Positions 25,158 to 34,068 of a DNA stretch of 64,000 bases are shown piece by piece. The notes under the pieces are model-generated. The model was not told the DNA's origin. It saw nothing but the letters and a program-made list of their open reading frames with translations, and did not search any database. The stretch is taken from assembly GCF_029892065.1 (NCBI RefSeq), contig NZ_CP120374.1, positions 1,674,001-1,738,000 on the forward strand, read 5' to 3'. Made by a program: the position numbers and the translations under genes. The stretch is from Sinorhizobium garamanticum (GTDB lineage Bacteria > Pseudomonadota > Alphaproteobacteria > Rhizobiales > Rhizobiaceae). Numbering within the stretch: the stretch's first letter is position 1; each line of letters opens with the position of its first letter.

Positions 25158-25373
25158 ATGTCACAGCAGACTCACTCCGTCGCCACTCCCGACGGGCACG
25201 TCGTGACGGCCCGCGAGGCCTTGGAACTGCTATATCTGCACCTTGAGCAGGAAGCAGAGGCCAAGCTCGTGGCAGCGGCCATGCGCGCCGGCTGGTCCGC
25301 CGAGGAGGCTTTATCGGCGATCGATGACCTCAAACTGGAAGACATGCAAGCCATCGCCAGGCGGAAGTCCTAG
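25158..25373 (+). CDS. Small hypothetical protein
   Basis: 71 residues from the ATG at 25158, with GGGAGAAG upstream. It is predicted to be soluble and mainly helical (REALELLYLHLEQEAEAK, GWSAEEALSAIDDLKLEDM), with alternating hydrophobic and charged residues suggesting a small helical bundle or a partner-binding domain. There is no signal peptide and no recognised family. It is flanked on both sides by family A repeats. The stop codon forms the first bases of the right-hand repeat. A longer in-frame reading upstream to 25005 runs through repeat sequence and is unlikely. Confidence 0.6.
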   Translation: MSQQTHSVATPDGHVVTAREALELLYLHLEQEAEAKLVAAAMRAGWSAEEALSAIDDLKLEDMQAIARRKS

Positions 25374-25462
25374 ATCATTTCATTGAAACGGTGAAATGAT
25401 CTAACTCTTTGAAATGACGCGATTCCGGACGGAAAACCGTTACACGGTTTTCCTGGAATTAC
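25371..25462. repeat. Palindromic intergenic repeat, family A (inverse copy)
   Basis: Contains both modules of the 10911-11005 element in reverse orientation: AGATCATTTCA/TGAAATGATCT, a linker CTAACTCTTTGAAATGACGC, and ATTCCGGACGGAAAACCG pairing with CGGTTTTCCTGGAAT. It starts within the stop codon of the small gene and lies in the convergent gap before the penicillin-binding protein. Confidence 0.8.
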
Positions 25463-25567
25463 TTGAACCCCGGCATACCGCCCGCGAAGGCCGCGAGCGT
25501 CGCTTGGTCGCTGATTTCGAGACCTCCACTCATTTCCTGCAGCCTGTTGCGAGGTTGCGGGGCGGGC

Positions 25568-27823
25568 CTATTTTTCGCAAAGCCGACGAGGCCCTGCATA
25601 TGGCTGAAACGTGCAGTCATACGGACGGAACGAACGATAGGCGCGCGCGCAGGCGTGAACATTGCAGGAAGCAGGCGCCCCGCCGTCACCTGCGGAACTC
25701 ATAGTCGCATCGGATTCGCTTGGTTGACTTTCGCCACCGTTGGCCAACGCTGCCGTCATGAAGTTGCGCCAGATCCGCGCCGGCAGCTTGCCGCCTGTTA
25801 CCTCGTTCATGGGCTTTTCGTCGTCATTGCCGACCCAAACGCCAACGACCAGCCGTTCGTTGAATCCGATGAACCAGGCATCGCGATGGTTCTGGCTGGT
25901 GCCCGTCTTGCCCGCTGCAAACATCCCAAGATCGGCCTCTCGGCCGGTCCCTCGCTCGACGACCAGCCGCAACAAACCGACCAGATCCGGCTGGTATTGG
26001 CGAAGATCGGTCGTGGGTTGCTTTGGAGCGCCCAAGCGGAACGCGCGGGGCTCGCCATCGGCTCGGAAGGATACGATGCCCCATGGCTCGACCGGGGCCG
26101 CGCCCGCCCGAACCGAGGCGTAGGCGCCGGTAAGATCAAGCAGGTTCACCTCCGACGTGCCGAGGGCGAGACTCGGCGTTTCGGAAAGTTTGGCATCGAT
26201 CCCCAATTCGTGAGCGGCGGCGATAACCTTGTCGATGCCAACCTCCATCGCCAGAGCCACCGTCGCGGCGTTCAGCGATCGCGCGAACGCCTCCGCTATA
26301 CTGACTGGTCCGCGATAGCCGCCATCGTAGTTTCCCGGAGACCAGCCGTCGATCTCCATCGGCGCATCGTCAACCCAGTCGAAGGGAGTGAGGCCGGCCT
26401 TCAATGCGGCATAGTAGACAAAGAGCTTGAAGGCAGAGCCTGGTTGGCGCATCGCTGAAACTGCGCGGTTAAACGTGCTTTTCGAGTAATCACGCCCGCC
26501 GACCATGGCGACCACAGCGCCCTCTGGCGTCATTGCCACCAACGCGGCCTGCTGTACTCCCGCTTCTGTGCCTTCCTGCTCAAGTGCTTCGGCAACCACC
26601 TTTTCGCCGATCGCTTGCAGCCGCGGCACCATCGTCGTTCTGACCTTGATCGTGCCACGGTAAGGACCCGCAAGCTCACGCGCCTCCTGCATCACCCAGT
26701 CGGCAAACCAACTGCCTGAGCGTGTTGCCGGCTTTACCGGACGAAGTTCCGCGGTCGCGGTCTTGGCCTGCTCTGCGGTTACCTTGCCGCTCTTGATCAT
26801 GGCATCGAGCACGAACTCCGCCTGCCGGCGCGCGCCGTCCGGGTTGCTTATGGGATTGAGCTGCGAGGGCGCGCGGATAATGCCCGCAAGCATCGCCGAT
26901 TCACTCACATTGAGTTCGTGCATGTCCTTGTCGAAGAAAATACGGGCGGCCGCCGGGACGCCCGTTGCGCCGGCACCAAGATAGATGTTGTTCAGGTATC
27001 GCGTGAGGATCTCGTCCTTGCCAAGCTTCTGCTCCAGCCAGAAGGCGATGACTGCTTCCTGGATCTTCCGCTTCCAGGTGCGGTCTCGCTCCAGATAGAG
27101 GATCTTGACCAGTTGCTGCGTGATCGTGCTGCCGCCTTGCACGACTTCGCCTGCACCGACATTCGTGTAAAGCGCACGAAGAATGCCCCTCAGATCGATA
27201 CCGAAGTGCTCATAGAAGCGCCGGTCCTCCCTGGTCAGCACGGCATCGATGAGATGCGGAGGGAAATCTGCTCGGGCCGCATAGGGGCCCTGAAGCGGTC
27301 CTTGGGTTACCAGCGGCTTGCCGGCAGCCGTTTCGAGCACCACCACCGGCTTCAGCGAGCCATCGGCAATCTCTTCCCACGGCACATCCTTCAACGCCCA
27401 CGAGAAAAGAGCGATCAGCGAGACAAGCAACACCGCGCCTGCAATGGCCGCGCTCCGCGCGAGGATGGTGCGCCCGCTGCGTGCACCCCCTGGGCCAGCA
27501 GGCACGTTTCTCGAACGCCGGCGCCGGAGGCCTGTCCAAATGGTTCCAGCCAACCCGGTAAGCTTGTGCCTTACGTCCGGGGCCTCCGTCCCTTGCCGTT
27601 GCTGCCGGAGCCTATCAAGCTTTTCAGCGAGTTGAGAGGTCGCTCCAACCGCATCGTGACGCACTGCCTGTCCAAGTCTCAGTAATGCCCGGCCTATTTC
27701 TGCAAGAGCGCTCCCCGTACGCGCAAATGCTGCGCCATCGGGGCTTTCTGCCCCTTCAATGCTGGGCCCGGATGGCCCCTGTTTTTCCGCGCCTCCAGCC
27801 GGAGCGGCGTTATTGTCCGCCAT
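25568..27823 (-). CDS. Class A penicillin-binding protein (PBP1A-type)
   Basis: About 751 residues from the ATG at 27821-27823; an ATG at 27862 is an alternative and neither has a strong ribosome-binding site. A disordered N-terminus precedes one membrane anchor (AAIAGAVLLVSLIALFSWAL). Then comes a GT51 glycosyltransferase domain with TREDRRFYEHFGIDLRGILR and GGSTITQQLVK. The transpeptidase domain has the three expected motifs: SxxK in RQPGSAFKLF, SxN in ARSLNAATV and KTG in AGKTGTSQNH. It polymerises and crosslinks peptidoglycan at the periplasmic face. Cysteines in the C-terminal tail (ASCNVHACARAY, YDCTFQ) are unusual and might form disulfides. Confidence 0.93.
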   Translation of the reverse strand: MADNNAAPAGGAEKQGPSGPSIEGAESPDGAAFARTGSALAEIGRALLRLGQAVRHDAVGATSQLAEKLDRLRQQRQGTEAPDVRHKLTGLAGTIWTGLRRRRSRNVPAGPGGARSGRTILARSAAIAGAVLLVSLIALFSWALKDVPWEEIADGSLKPVVVLETAAGKPLVTQGPLQGPYAARADFPPHLIDAVLTREDRRFYEHFGIDLRGILRALYTNVGAGEVVQGGSTITQQLVKILYLERDRTWKRKIQEAVIAFWLEQKLGKDEILTRYLNNIYLGAGATGVPAAARIFFDKDMHELNVSESAMLAGIIRAPSQLNPISNPDGARRQAEFVLDAMIKSGKVTAEQAKTATAELRPVKPATRSGSWFADWVMQEARELAGPYRGTIKVRTTMVPRLQAIGEKVVAEALEQEGTEAGVQQAALVAMTPEGAVVAMVGGRDYSKSTFNRAVSAMRQPGSAFKLFVYYAALKAGLTPFDWVDDAPMEIDGWSPGNYDGGYRGPVSIAEAFARSLNAATVALAMEVGIDKVIAAAHELGIDAKLSETPSLALGTSEVNLLDLTGAYASVRAGAAPVEPWGIVSFRADGEPRAFRLGAPKQPTTDLRQYQPDLVGLLRLVVERGTGREADLGMFAAGKTGTSQNHRDAWFIGFNERLVVGVWVGNDDEKPMNEVTGGKLPARIWRNFMTAALANGGESQPSESDATMSSAGDGGAPASCNVHACARAYRSFRPYDCTFQPYAGPRRLCEK

Positions 27824-28294
27824 GCGTGAACTCTTTTCCAACGACTGCGCCAACGCCGCCATGTAGCGCGCGACGCGACCCTCCCGACATCTTACTTCGG
27901 TTCGGATCGCCTTGCTTGTTGCGCAGAACGCATTGGCCGGGCAAGAGGTTGCCAACGACAGGTACAAAGAATGACAGCTGTTGCGCCGCTGGCGAGTACA
28001 ACAGCACTCTATTGGAGCTCTATGGCAGAAATTGCGGACCGCCTGTCGACTAATGCTTTCCGGCATCCAGAGGCGGCATTCGAACGAAGATATCGTCCAT
28101 CGGCTCGCAGCGCCCGTTCGAGGAGCGATGCTTGCGACACCTCCTGACTGCCGTGGTTTTGCTCGGCCGATGTCAATAATCTTGTGAAAAATCCGATACT
28201 AGGGCACAATTTGTGAATGCACCCGAAGTGCGGAGCTATCGCAGTCCGGCCGCCTCGCGCCGAGTGACAGTTCGCGTGGGAGGGGTCGGCGTCG
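27824..28294. other. Divergent intergenic region between PBP and nuo cluster
   Basis: About 470 bases that must hold the promoters of the penicillin-binding protein and of nuoJ. No repeat copy, FNR-type dyad or convincing -35/-10 pair stands out. An AT-richer stretch near 28165-28215 (TCAATAATCTTGTGAAAAAT) is the likeliest promoter zone for the nuo genes. No supported coding frame is present. Confidence 0.4.
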
Positions 28295-28795
28295 ATGGAT
28301 CAGGGGTTCTTTCTTCTGTTCGCTGCGGTGTCCGTGATCACGGCCCTGACTGTGGTCCTGGCGCGTAATCCCGTTCACAGCGCATTGGCACTGATGGCGT
28401 GTTTCCTGCAGGTCTCCGCGATCTTCGTCCTGCTCGGGGCGCCATTGCTCGCGGTCATCCAGATCTTCGTCTATGTCGGCGCGATCATGGTCCTGTTCCT
28501 CTTCGTGATCATGATGATCGACGTGCGCGAAGCGGTGTTGCAGCGTTTCTTGCCGGGCGGCAACCTGCCGGCTCTGGTGTTGCTTGTCCTGCTCGGGGTC
28601 GAGATGCTCGCGCTGGTGCTCTGGAGCGACCGCTTTTCGGTCGCGGAGCCCGTCGCCATCCGTGGCGGCGATGAGGTCAGAGCGCTTAGCACGGCGCTTT
28701 TCGCCGACTATCTCCTGCCGTTCGAAATCGCCTCCGTCATCCTCCTGGCCGCCCTTGTCGGTGCGATCGTGCTGGCGCGGAAGGAGCCGGGCTGA
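28295..28795 (+). CDS. nuoJ: NADH-quinone oxidoreductase subunit J
   Basis: 166 residues, about the usual NuoJ length, with five predicted membrane helices. The conserved third-helix region reads [19 protein letters not shown] (the pi-bulge helix that links quinone chemistry to the pumps). GGGAGGGG lies upstream of the ATG. It is the first gene of the membrane-arm block and overlaps nuoK by one base (TGATG). In most complex I operons nuoJ lies in the middle, so the cluster here is rearranged. Confidence 0.93.
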   Translation: MDQGFFLLFAAVSVITALTVVLARNPVHSALALMACFLQVSAIFVLLGAPLLAVIQIFVYVGAIMVLFLFVIMMIDVREAVLQRFLPGGNLPALVLLVLLGVEMLALVLWSDRFSVAEPVAIRGGDEVRALSTALFADYLLPFEIASVILLAALVGAIVLARKEPG

Positions 28796-29097
28796 TGGTT
28801 CCCCTCTCATGGTACATTTTGCTGGGAGTGGTCCTGTTTGTGATCGGGGCGGCGGGCGTGCTGCTCAGGCGCAATATTCTGGTCGTGCTGATGTCGCTGG
28901 AGTTGTTGCTCAACTCGGTCAACATCAATTTCATCGCTTTCGGGCGTTACTACGCTGATTTCCGCGGACAGATCTTCGCGATCTTCGTCATCGCAACCAC
29001 CGCTGCGGAGGTAGCCGTCGCCCTTGGCATCCTGGTCGCCCTCGTGAGGAACAAGGCTACCCTCAAGGTCGACGATGTGACCGTGATGAAAGGATAG
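28795..29097 (+). CDS. nuoK: NADH-quinone oxidoreductase subunit K
   Basis: 100 residues, the normal length, with three membrane helices. Conserved glutamates sit in [15 protein letters not shown] and [16 protein letters not shown], the proton-channel residues known for NuoK. Its start overlaps the nuoJ stop. It carries part of the fourth proton pathway (E-channel relay) between the quinone site and the antiporter subunits. Confidence 0.94.
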   Translation: MVPLSWYILLGVVLFVIGAAGVLLRRNILVVLMSLELLLNSVNINFIAFGRYYADFRGQIFAIFVIATTAAEVAVALGILVALVRNKATLKVDDVTVMKG

Positions 29098-29101
29098 CGG
29101 C

Positions 29102-30565
29102 TTGGAACCGGTGATCTCGATCCGGCCGCTGCTTGCCGTCGCCATTGCCGGGCTGGCGGCCCTTTCAGTTCTCCTGTTGCACAAGCGCGAAAAACTCCGC
29201 GATCTCGTCTCGCCGCTGGCCGCGGTCGCCATGTTCGCGATCGTCGCCTCGATGGCAACCACGGTGCTTTCGGGCGGAACTGTCGAGCTGCGCCTCTTCG
29301 AGATCCTGCCGGGCATCGACTTCGCCTTCCGGGTCGATGCGCTCGGCATGGTGTTTGCCACCGTCTCGTCGCTGTTGTGGATCGTGGCGGCGGTCTATTC
29401 GATCGGCTACATGCGGCACCTCCACGAGCACGCGCAGACCCGATTCTTCGCATGCTTCGCGTTGAGCCTCGCGGCGGCTGTCGGGGGCGCCTTTGCCGCC
29501 AATCTCTTCACGCTGGTGATCTTCTACGAGGTACTCAGCCTCGTCACCTATCCGCTCGTTTACCACCACGAGGACGAAGAGGGGTGGAAGGGCAGCCGCA
29601 AATACCTCGTCTATCTGATGGGCGCATCGAAAAGCGTGCTTCTTGCCGCGCTGGCGCTGACCTATGCCATTGCGGGGTCGCTTGACTTCGTGCCCGGGGG
29701 ACTGCTCGCGGGCGCCAACGCCCCGGCGGCGCTGCTGACTGTCGTTTATTTCTGCTATCTCTTCGGCTTCGCCAAGGCCGCGGTGATGCCGATGCACGCC
29801 TGGCTGCCCGCCGCGATGGTGGCGCCGACACCGGTCAGCGCGCTCCTGCATGCAGTGGCCGTGGTCAAGATGGGTGTCTTCTGCGTGCTGAGGGTGGTGT
29901 TCCATGTCTTCGGCGCGGGGCTGGTGGGCGGGTTGGGACTGGGTATCGCCACGGCCTATCTCGTTTCGTTCACGATCCTGATGGCGTCCGTCTATGCGCT
30001 GACGCGGGACGACCTGAAGGCGCGGCTCGCCTATTCGACGGTCAGCCAGCTCTCATACGTCGTGCTGGGCGCGGTTCTATTGTCGCCGGTCGCCATGGTC
30101 GGCGGGATCATCCATATCGCGGCGCACGCCTTCTCCAAGATCACGCTCTTCTTCTGCGCCGGGTCGATCTATTGCGCGTCCGGCAAGCGCAACATCAGCG
30201 ACATGGCCGGTATCGGCCGCAGGCTGCCCTGGACGATGGGGGCGTTCTTCGTCGCCTCGCTCAGCATGATCGGGGTGCCGCCGACCGCGGGCTTCGTCAG
30301 CAAGTGGTATCTGACGCTGGGGTCGGTCCAGGCTGGGGAGGTGGCGTTCCTGATCGTTCTCCTGGCAAGCTCGGTGCTGAATGCCGCCTATTTCCTGCCG
30401 GTCAGCTATGTCGCCTTTTTCGGCGCGGAGGCACAGGAGAGCCCAGCGGCCATTCGCGAGATTCCGCTGGTGACGATCCCGCTGGTCGCGACCGCCATCC
30501 TGTCGGTGTTGATGGGAGTCTTCCCCGGCTATTTCCTCGCTCTGGCGGAAGGAGTGGTCAGATGA
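29102..30565 (+). CDS. Extra antiporter-like complex I/Mrp-D-type subunit
   Basis: 487 residues from a TTG start with AAAGGA upstream, with about fourteen membrane helices. It belongs to the proton-conducting NuoL/M/N-MrpD family. The expected ion-path residues are present: Glu in FYEVLSL (about E143), Lys in FGFAKAAVMPMHAWLP (about K225, H232) and Lys in LLHAVAVVKMGV (H250, K256). It lacks a long C-terminal lateral helix. The cluster also encodes a NuoL-like protein plus NuoM and NuoN, so this is a fourth antiporter-like subunit. It may pump an additional proton, or provide a Mrp-like cation path. Confidence 0.88.
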   Translation: MEPVISIRPLLAVAIAGLAALSVLLLHKREKLRDLVSPLAAVAMFAIVASMATTVLSGGTVELRLFEILPGIDFAFRVDALGMVFATVSSLLWIVAAVYSIGYMRHLHEHAQTRFFACFALSLAAAVGGAFAANLFTLVIFYEVLSLVTYPLVYHHEDEEGWKGSRKYLVYLMGASKSVLLAALALTYAIAGSLDFVPGGLLAGANAPAALLTVVYFCYLFGFAKAAVMPMHAWLPAAMVAPTPVSALLHAVAVVKMGVFCVLRVVFHVFGAGLVGGLGLGIATAYLVSFTILMASVYALTRDDLKARLAYSTVSQLSYVVLGAVLLSPVAMVGGIIHIAAHAFSKITLFFCAGSIYCASGKRNISDMAGIGRRLPWTMGAFFVASLSMIGVPPTAGFVSKWYLTLGSVQAGEVAFLIVLLASSVLNAAYFLPVSYVAFFGAEAQESPAAIREIPLVTIPLVATAILSVLMGVFPGYFLALAEGVVR

Positions 30566-30816
30566 TCGAAAGCATCGTCGATTTCTTTGGCGACGAGACC
30601 TATGCAAGTCGCCGCCGCCGGCTGTTCTATCTCGTGCTCGTTCTGATTGTCGTCGCCGATTTTCTGGTCTCCCGCGAACATGCCGAATACCTATGGGAGC
30701 GCCTGCCGGGCTGGTCGGCCGTTTACGGCTTCGGCTCCTGCGTGCTTTTGATTTTCGTTTCCAAGTTTCTCGGCCATCAGGGCGGGCTCATGCGGCGCGA
30801 GGACTATTATGACTGA
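30562..30816 (+). CDS. Small membrane protein between two antiporter-like subunits
   Basis: 84 residues from the ATG at 30562, overlapping the previous stop (ATGA), with an 8-base overlap with the next gene. Two predicted helices: FYLVLVLIVVADFLV (about 22-36) and AVYGFGSCVLLIFVSKFLG (about 53-71), joined by a charged loop. It is translationally coupled on both sides to antiporter-like genes, so it is very likely an accessory subunit of the membrane arm. No family was recognised. Confidence 0.8.
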   Translation: MIESIVDFFGDETYASRRRRLFYLVLVLIVVADFLVSREHAEYLWERLPGWSAVYGFGSCVLLIFVSKFLGHQGGLMRREDYYD

Positions 30817-32584
30817 CTTTGTCCATCCCGCCCTCCTGTTCATTCTTGGCGCTGTGCCGATCCCGTTCCTGAACGGGACAATCCGGAAGGCCTATCTGGT
30901 GCTGGTCCCGCTCCTGGCGTTCTTCGCCGTGCTCACCATTGAGCCGGGGAGTTACGGCGCGGCGACGTTCATCGGGCAGGAAATCCTGATCGCGAAAGTC
31001 GACAGGCTCAGCATCGTCTTTGCCACGGTTTTCACCATCATGGCACTGATCGGCATGGTCTACGCGCTGCATCTCACACGCGCCGGCCAACATGTGGCGG
31101 CGTTCGTCTATGTCGGCAGCGCGCTCGGCGTGGTCTTCGCCGGCGATTACCTGACGCTCTACCTCTTCTGGGAGGGCATGGCGTTCGCCTCGGCCTACTT
31201 GGTTTTCGCTCAAGGTGGCGAGAAGGCGGTCCGCGCCGCATTCCGATACCTCATGGTCCATGTCACCGGCGGCATTGTCCTGCTCGGCGGCATCCTTCTC
31301 CATGGGGCTGCCGCCGGATCGCTGCTCTTCGGGCCGATGGAGGGGGGCTCGATAGAGGCAGGGATGGGTGCTGGCGCCTATCTGATCCTTGCCGGGTTCC
31401 TGCTCAATGCCGCCGTGCCGCCGCTCAACGCCTGGCTCACCGACGCCTATCCGGAAGCGACCGTCACCGGGGCGGTGTTCATGAGCGCGTTTACCACCAA
31501 AACCGCCGTCTATGTGCTGGCGCGAGCCTTTCCCGGGACAGAGCTTCTGGTCTGGCTCGGCGCGGTGATGGCGCTTTACGGTGTCGTCTACGCGGTCTTG
31601 GAGAATGATAGTCGGCGGCTGCTCGCCTATCACATCGTCAGCCAGGTGGGCTACATGGTGGCGGGCGTCGGCATCGGGACCGAGATGGCGGTGAACGGAG
31701 CCACCAGCCATGCCTTCGCCCATATCCTCTACAAGGCGCTCCTGTTCATGGGGGCCGGGGCAGTGATCCACGTCACCGGGCGGCGCAAGCTCACCGAGCT
31801 TGGCGGACTTTATAAAACCATGCCGTTGACCGTGGCGCTCTACATGATCGGCGCCTTCGCGATCTCGGCCTTTCCGTTCTTCTCGGGCTTCGTCACCAAG
31901 TCGATGGTGGTGGCAGCCGCAGGCCAGGATCACCGCGCGCTGGTGATGCTGGCACTCACGATGGCATCGTCGGGGACGTTCCTGCATACCGGGCTCAAGC
32001 TGCCCTATTACATGTTTTTCGGCACGGACCGAAAGCTCGAGGCGCGGGAGCCGCCCCGCAACATGCTCGTTGCGATGGGCATGGCGGCGGCGCTCTGCAT
32101 TGCGATCGGCGTGTTTCCGGGGCCGCTTTATACGCTTCTGCCTTATCCGGTCGACTTCGAGCCCTATACGGGCGCCCATGTCACCGAGAGCCTCGGTATC
32201 CTGATGTTCACGGCATTGGGCTTCGTCATTTTCTTGCGGGCGCTCGATCCGGAGAACACGATCAGCCTCGACACGGACTGGTTCTACCGCAAGGGCGCAC
32301 AAGGCTTCATGTGGCTCGCCGAAAAACCGCTGGCGCGCTACGAGAAGGCGGCGAGCGACGTTTCGGAGACTGCGGTGCTGCCCTTCCTGCACGGTTCGGC
32401 GCGGGCCGGGCTGCGGCTCGACCTCAATGGTGTGGATGGTGTCGTAAACGGCGTCGCCCGTTCGATCCTTACCGGCGGCGGGGTGCTGAGGCGGCTGCAG
32501 ACCGGCGTCGTCACTCACTACGCGCTGGCGATGATCGCCGGTGTGATCGCGACTATCGTCGTTTTCGCCGTGGTGTGGCGGTAG
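30809..32584 (+). CDS. NuoL-like/antiporter-D-type subunit lacking usual TM7 charges
   Basis: 591 residues. Like NuoL, it ends with a long polar/amphipathic segment (about 488-565) and a final membrane helix. The LRRLQTGVVTHYALAM stretch near 561-576 is characteristic of the NuoL lateral-helix end. The TM5 glutamate is kept (FWEGMAF, about E122), and so is a lysine in FTTKTAVY (about K231). In place of the usual Lys and His (K..AxxPxHxWLP) it has LLNAAVPPLNAWLT, with asparagines near 200 and 207. It may therefore act structurally or with a changed proton path. The AYPEATVTG segment points to the antiporter-D subfamily. Confidence 0.85.
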   Translation: MTDFVHPALLFILGAVPIPFLNGTIRKAYLVLVPLLAFFAVLTIEPGSYGAATFIGQEILIAKVDRLSIVFATVFTIMALIGMVYALHLTRAGQHVAAFVYVGSALGVVFAGDYLTLYLFWEGMAFASAYLVFAQGGEKAVRAAFRYLMVHVTGGIVLLGGILLHGAAAGSLLFGPMEGGSIEAGMGAGAYLILAGFLLNAAVPPLNAWLTDAYPEATVTGAVFMSAFTTKTAVYVLARAFPGTELLVWLGAVMALYGVVYAVLENDSRRLLAYHIVSQVGYMVAGVGIGTEMAVNGATSHAFAHILYKALLFMGAGAVIHVTGRRKLTELGGLYKTMPLTVALYMIGAFAISAFPFFSGFVTKSMVVAAAGQDHRALVMLALTMASSGTFLHTGLKLPYYMFFGTDRKLEAREPPRNMLVAMGMAAALCIAIGVFPGPLYTLLPYPVDFEPYTGAHVTESLGILMFTALGFVIFLRALDPENTISLDTDWFYRKGAQGFMWLAEKPLARYEKAASDVSETAVLPFLHGSARAGLRLDLNGVDGVVNGVARSILTGGGVLRRLQTGVVTHYALAMIAGVIATIVVFAVVWR

Positions 32585-32592
32585 GGGGCGCG

Positions 32593-34068
32593 ATGGGAAT
32601 TCCGCTGCTCAGTCTCATCATATTCACCCCGGTCGCCGGGGCGGCGGTTCTGATGTTTCTCCGCAGCGACGATGCGGTGCGGTGGACAGCGCTCATTGTC
32701 ACGGTCCTCGATCTCGCGCTCTCGATCGTGCTGCTGGCCGGGTTCGACACGACCACCCACGAGATGCAGTTCACCGAGAAGGTGCCGTGGGTGCCCGCGC
32801 TCGGGATCACCTATGCGCTCGGCGTCGACGGGATCAGCGCGCTCTTCGTGTTCCTGACCGCGCTGCTGGGCGCGGTCTCGGTGCTCGCCTCGTGGGTCGC
32901 GATCGAGCGCAAGGTCACGGCGTTCATGGCGAGCCTGCTTGCCATGCAGGCCCTGATGCTCGGGGTGTTCTTAAGCCTGGACCTGTTTCTCTTCTATGTC
33001 TTCTGGGAGGCGATGCTGATCCCCATGTACCTGATCATCGGCGTCTGGGGTGGCGAGGGCCGGGTCTATGCCGCGTTCAAGTTCTTCCTTTACACGCTGG
33101 CGGGCAGCCTCCTGTTCCTCGTCGGCGTCATCGTGCTCTATTTCCAGGGCGGCGAGACCTTCGACATCCTCGCTTTGACGGCGCAGGACTTGCCGTTCCG
33201 GATCCAGTCCTGGCTGTTCTTCGCCTTCCTGATCGCCTTCGCCGTCAAGGTGCCGATGGTCCCGGTCCACACTTGGCTCCCGGACGCCCATGTGCAGGCG
33301 CCGACGGCGGGCAGCATCATCCTTGCCGGCGTGCTCCTGAAGATGGGCGCCTACGGATTCCTGCGCTTCTCGCTGCCGATGCTGCCGGAGGCCTCGGTAT
33401 ATTTTTCGCCGCTGATGCTGGCGCTGTCGGCTCTCGCCATCGTCTATGGCGGGTTGCTTGCGCTCGCGCAGGATGACCTGAAGAAGTTGGTGGCCTATTC
33501 CAGCATCAGCCACATGGGCTTCGTGACGATGGGAATTTTCGCGCTGAACATCCGCGGGCTCGAGGGCGGCATCCTGCAGATGTTCAATCACGGCGTGACG
33601 ACGGGCGCTCTGTTCCTGTTCGTCGGCCTGATCTACGAGCGGACCCATACCCGCAGCATCGCCGACTATGGCGGGCTGATGAAGGTGGCGCCGGTCTATA
33701 CCGTCTTTCTTGCCCTCTTCACCCTGTCGTCGATGGCGCTGCCGGGAACGAATTCGTTCGTGGGTGAGTTGCTGGTGCTATCGGGCGGGTTTGCGGCCAA
33801 CCTCGCCGTCGGTGCGGCCGCCGTTTTGGGTGCGACGCTGGGCGCCGCCTATCTGCTCGGCATGTATAGAAGGGTCGCGCTCGGTCCGGCCAGCGTCGGC
33901 GCCCGGTCCAAGATCCGCGACGTGAACGCCCGCGAGATGGTGGCGATCCTGCCGCTCGCCGTCTTCGTGCTCTGGGTCGGGCTCTATCCAAAACCCTTTC
34001 TCGCCATCATCGACGCCTCTGTGACACATCTGCTGACTGAAGTTCACGGCAGGGAGAGCGGCCAATGA
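32593..34068 (+). CDS. nuoM: NADH-quinone oxidoreductase subunit M
   Basis: 491 residues from the ATG at 32593 with GGGGGCG upstream; an earlier in-frame start lies inside the preceding gene. The sequence has the proton-path residues of NuoM: Glu in FWEAMLIPMYLI, Lys in AFAVKVPMVPVHTWLPDAH and Lys in GVLLKMGAYGFLR. It ends with an ATGA overlap onto nuoN. It is one of the three canonical antiporter-like pumps of complex I. Confidence 0.95.
   Translation: MGIPLLSLIIFTPVAGAAVLMFLRSDDAVRWTALIVTVLDLALSIVLLAGFDTTTHEMQFTEKVPWVPALGITYALGVDGISALFVFLTALLGAVSVLASWVAIERKVTAFMASLLAMQALMLGVFLSLDLFLFYVFWEAMLIPMYLIIGVWGGEGRVYAAFKFFLYTLAGSLLFLVGVIVLYFQGGETFDILALTAQDLPFRIQSWLFFAFLIAFAVKVPMVPVHTWLPDAHVQAPTAGSIILAGVLLKMGAYGFLRFSLPMLPEASVYFSPLMLALSALAIVYGGLLALAQDDLKKLVAYSSISHMGFVTMGIFALNIRGLEGGILQMFNHGVTTGALFLFVGLIYERTHTRSIADYGGLMKVAPVYTVFLALFTLSSMALPGTNSFVGELLVLSGGFAANLAVGAAAVLGATLGAAYLLGMYRRVALGPASVGARSKIRDVNAREMVAILPLAVFVLWVGLYPKPFLAIIDASVTHLLTEVHGRESGQ

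Noticed and set aside
28165..28215. Possible FNR-type site upstream of nuoJ
   Set aside because: The TGTCAATAATCTTGTGA stretch lacks the TTGAT-N4-ATCAA symmetry, so an oxygen-control claim is not supported.
30788..32518. 576-residue minus-strand frame opposite the NuoL-like gene
   Set aside because: Extremely charged, with no domain; the plus-strand gene has clear membrane helices and family motifs.
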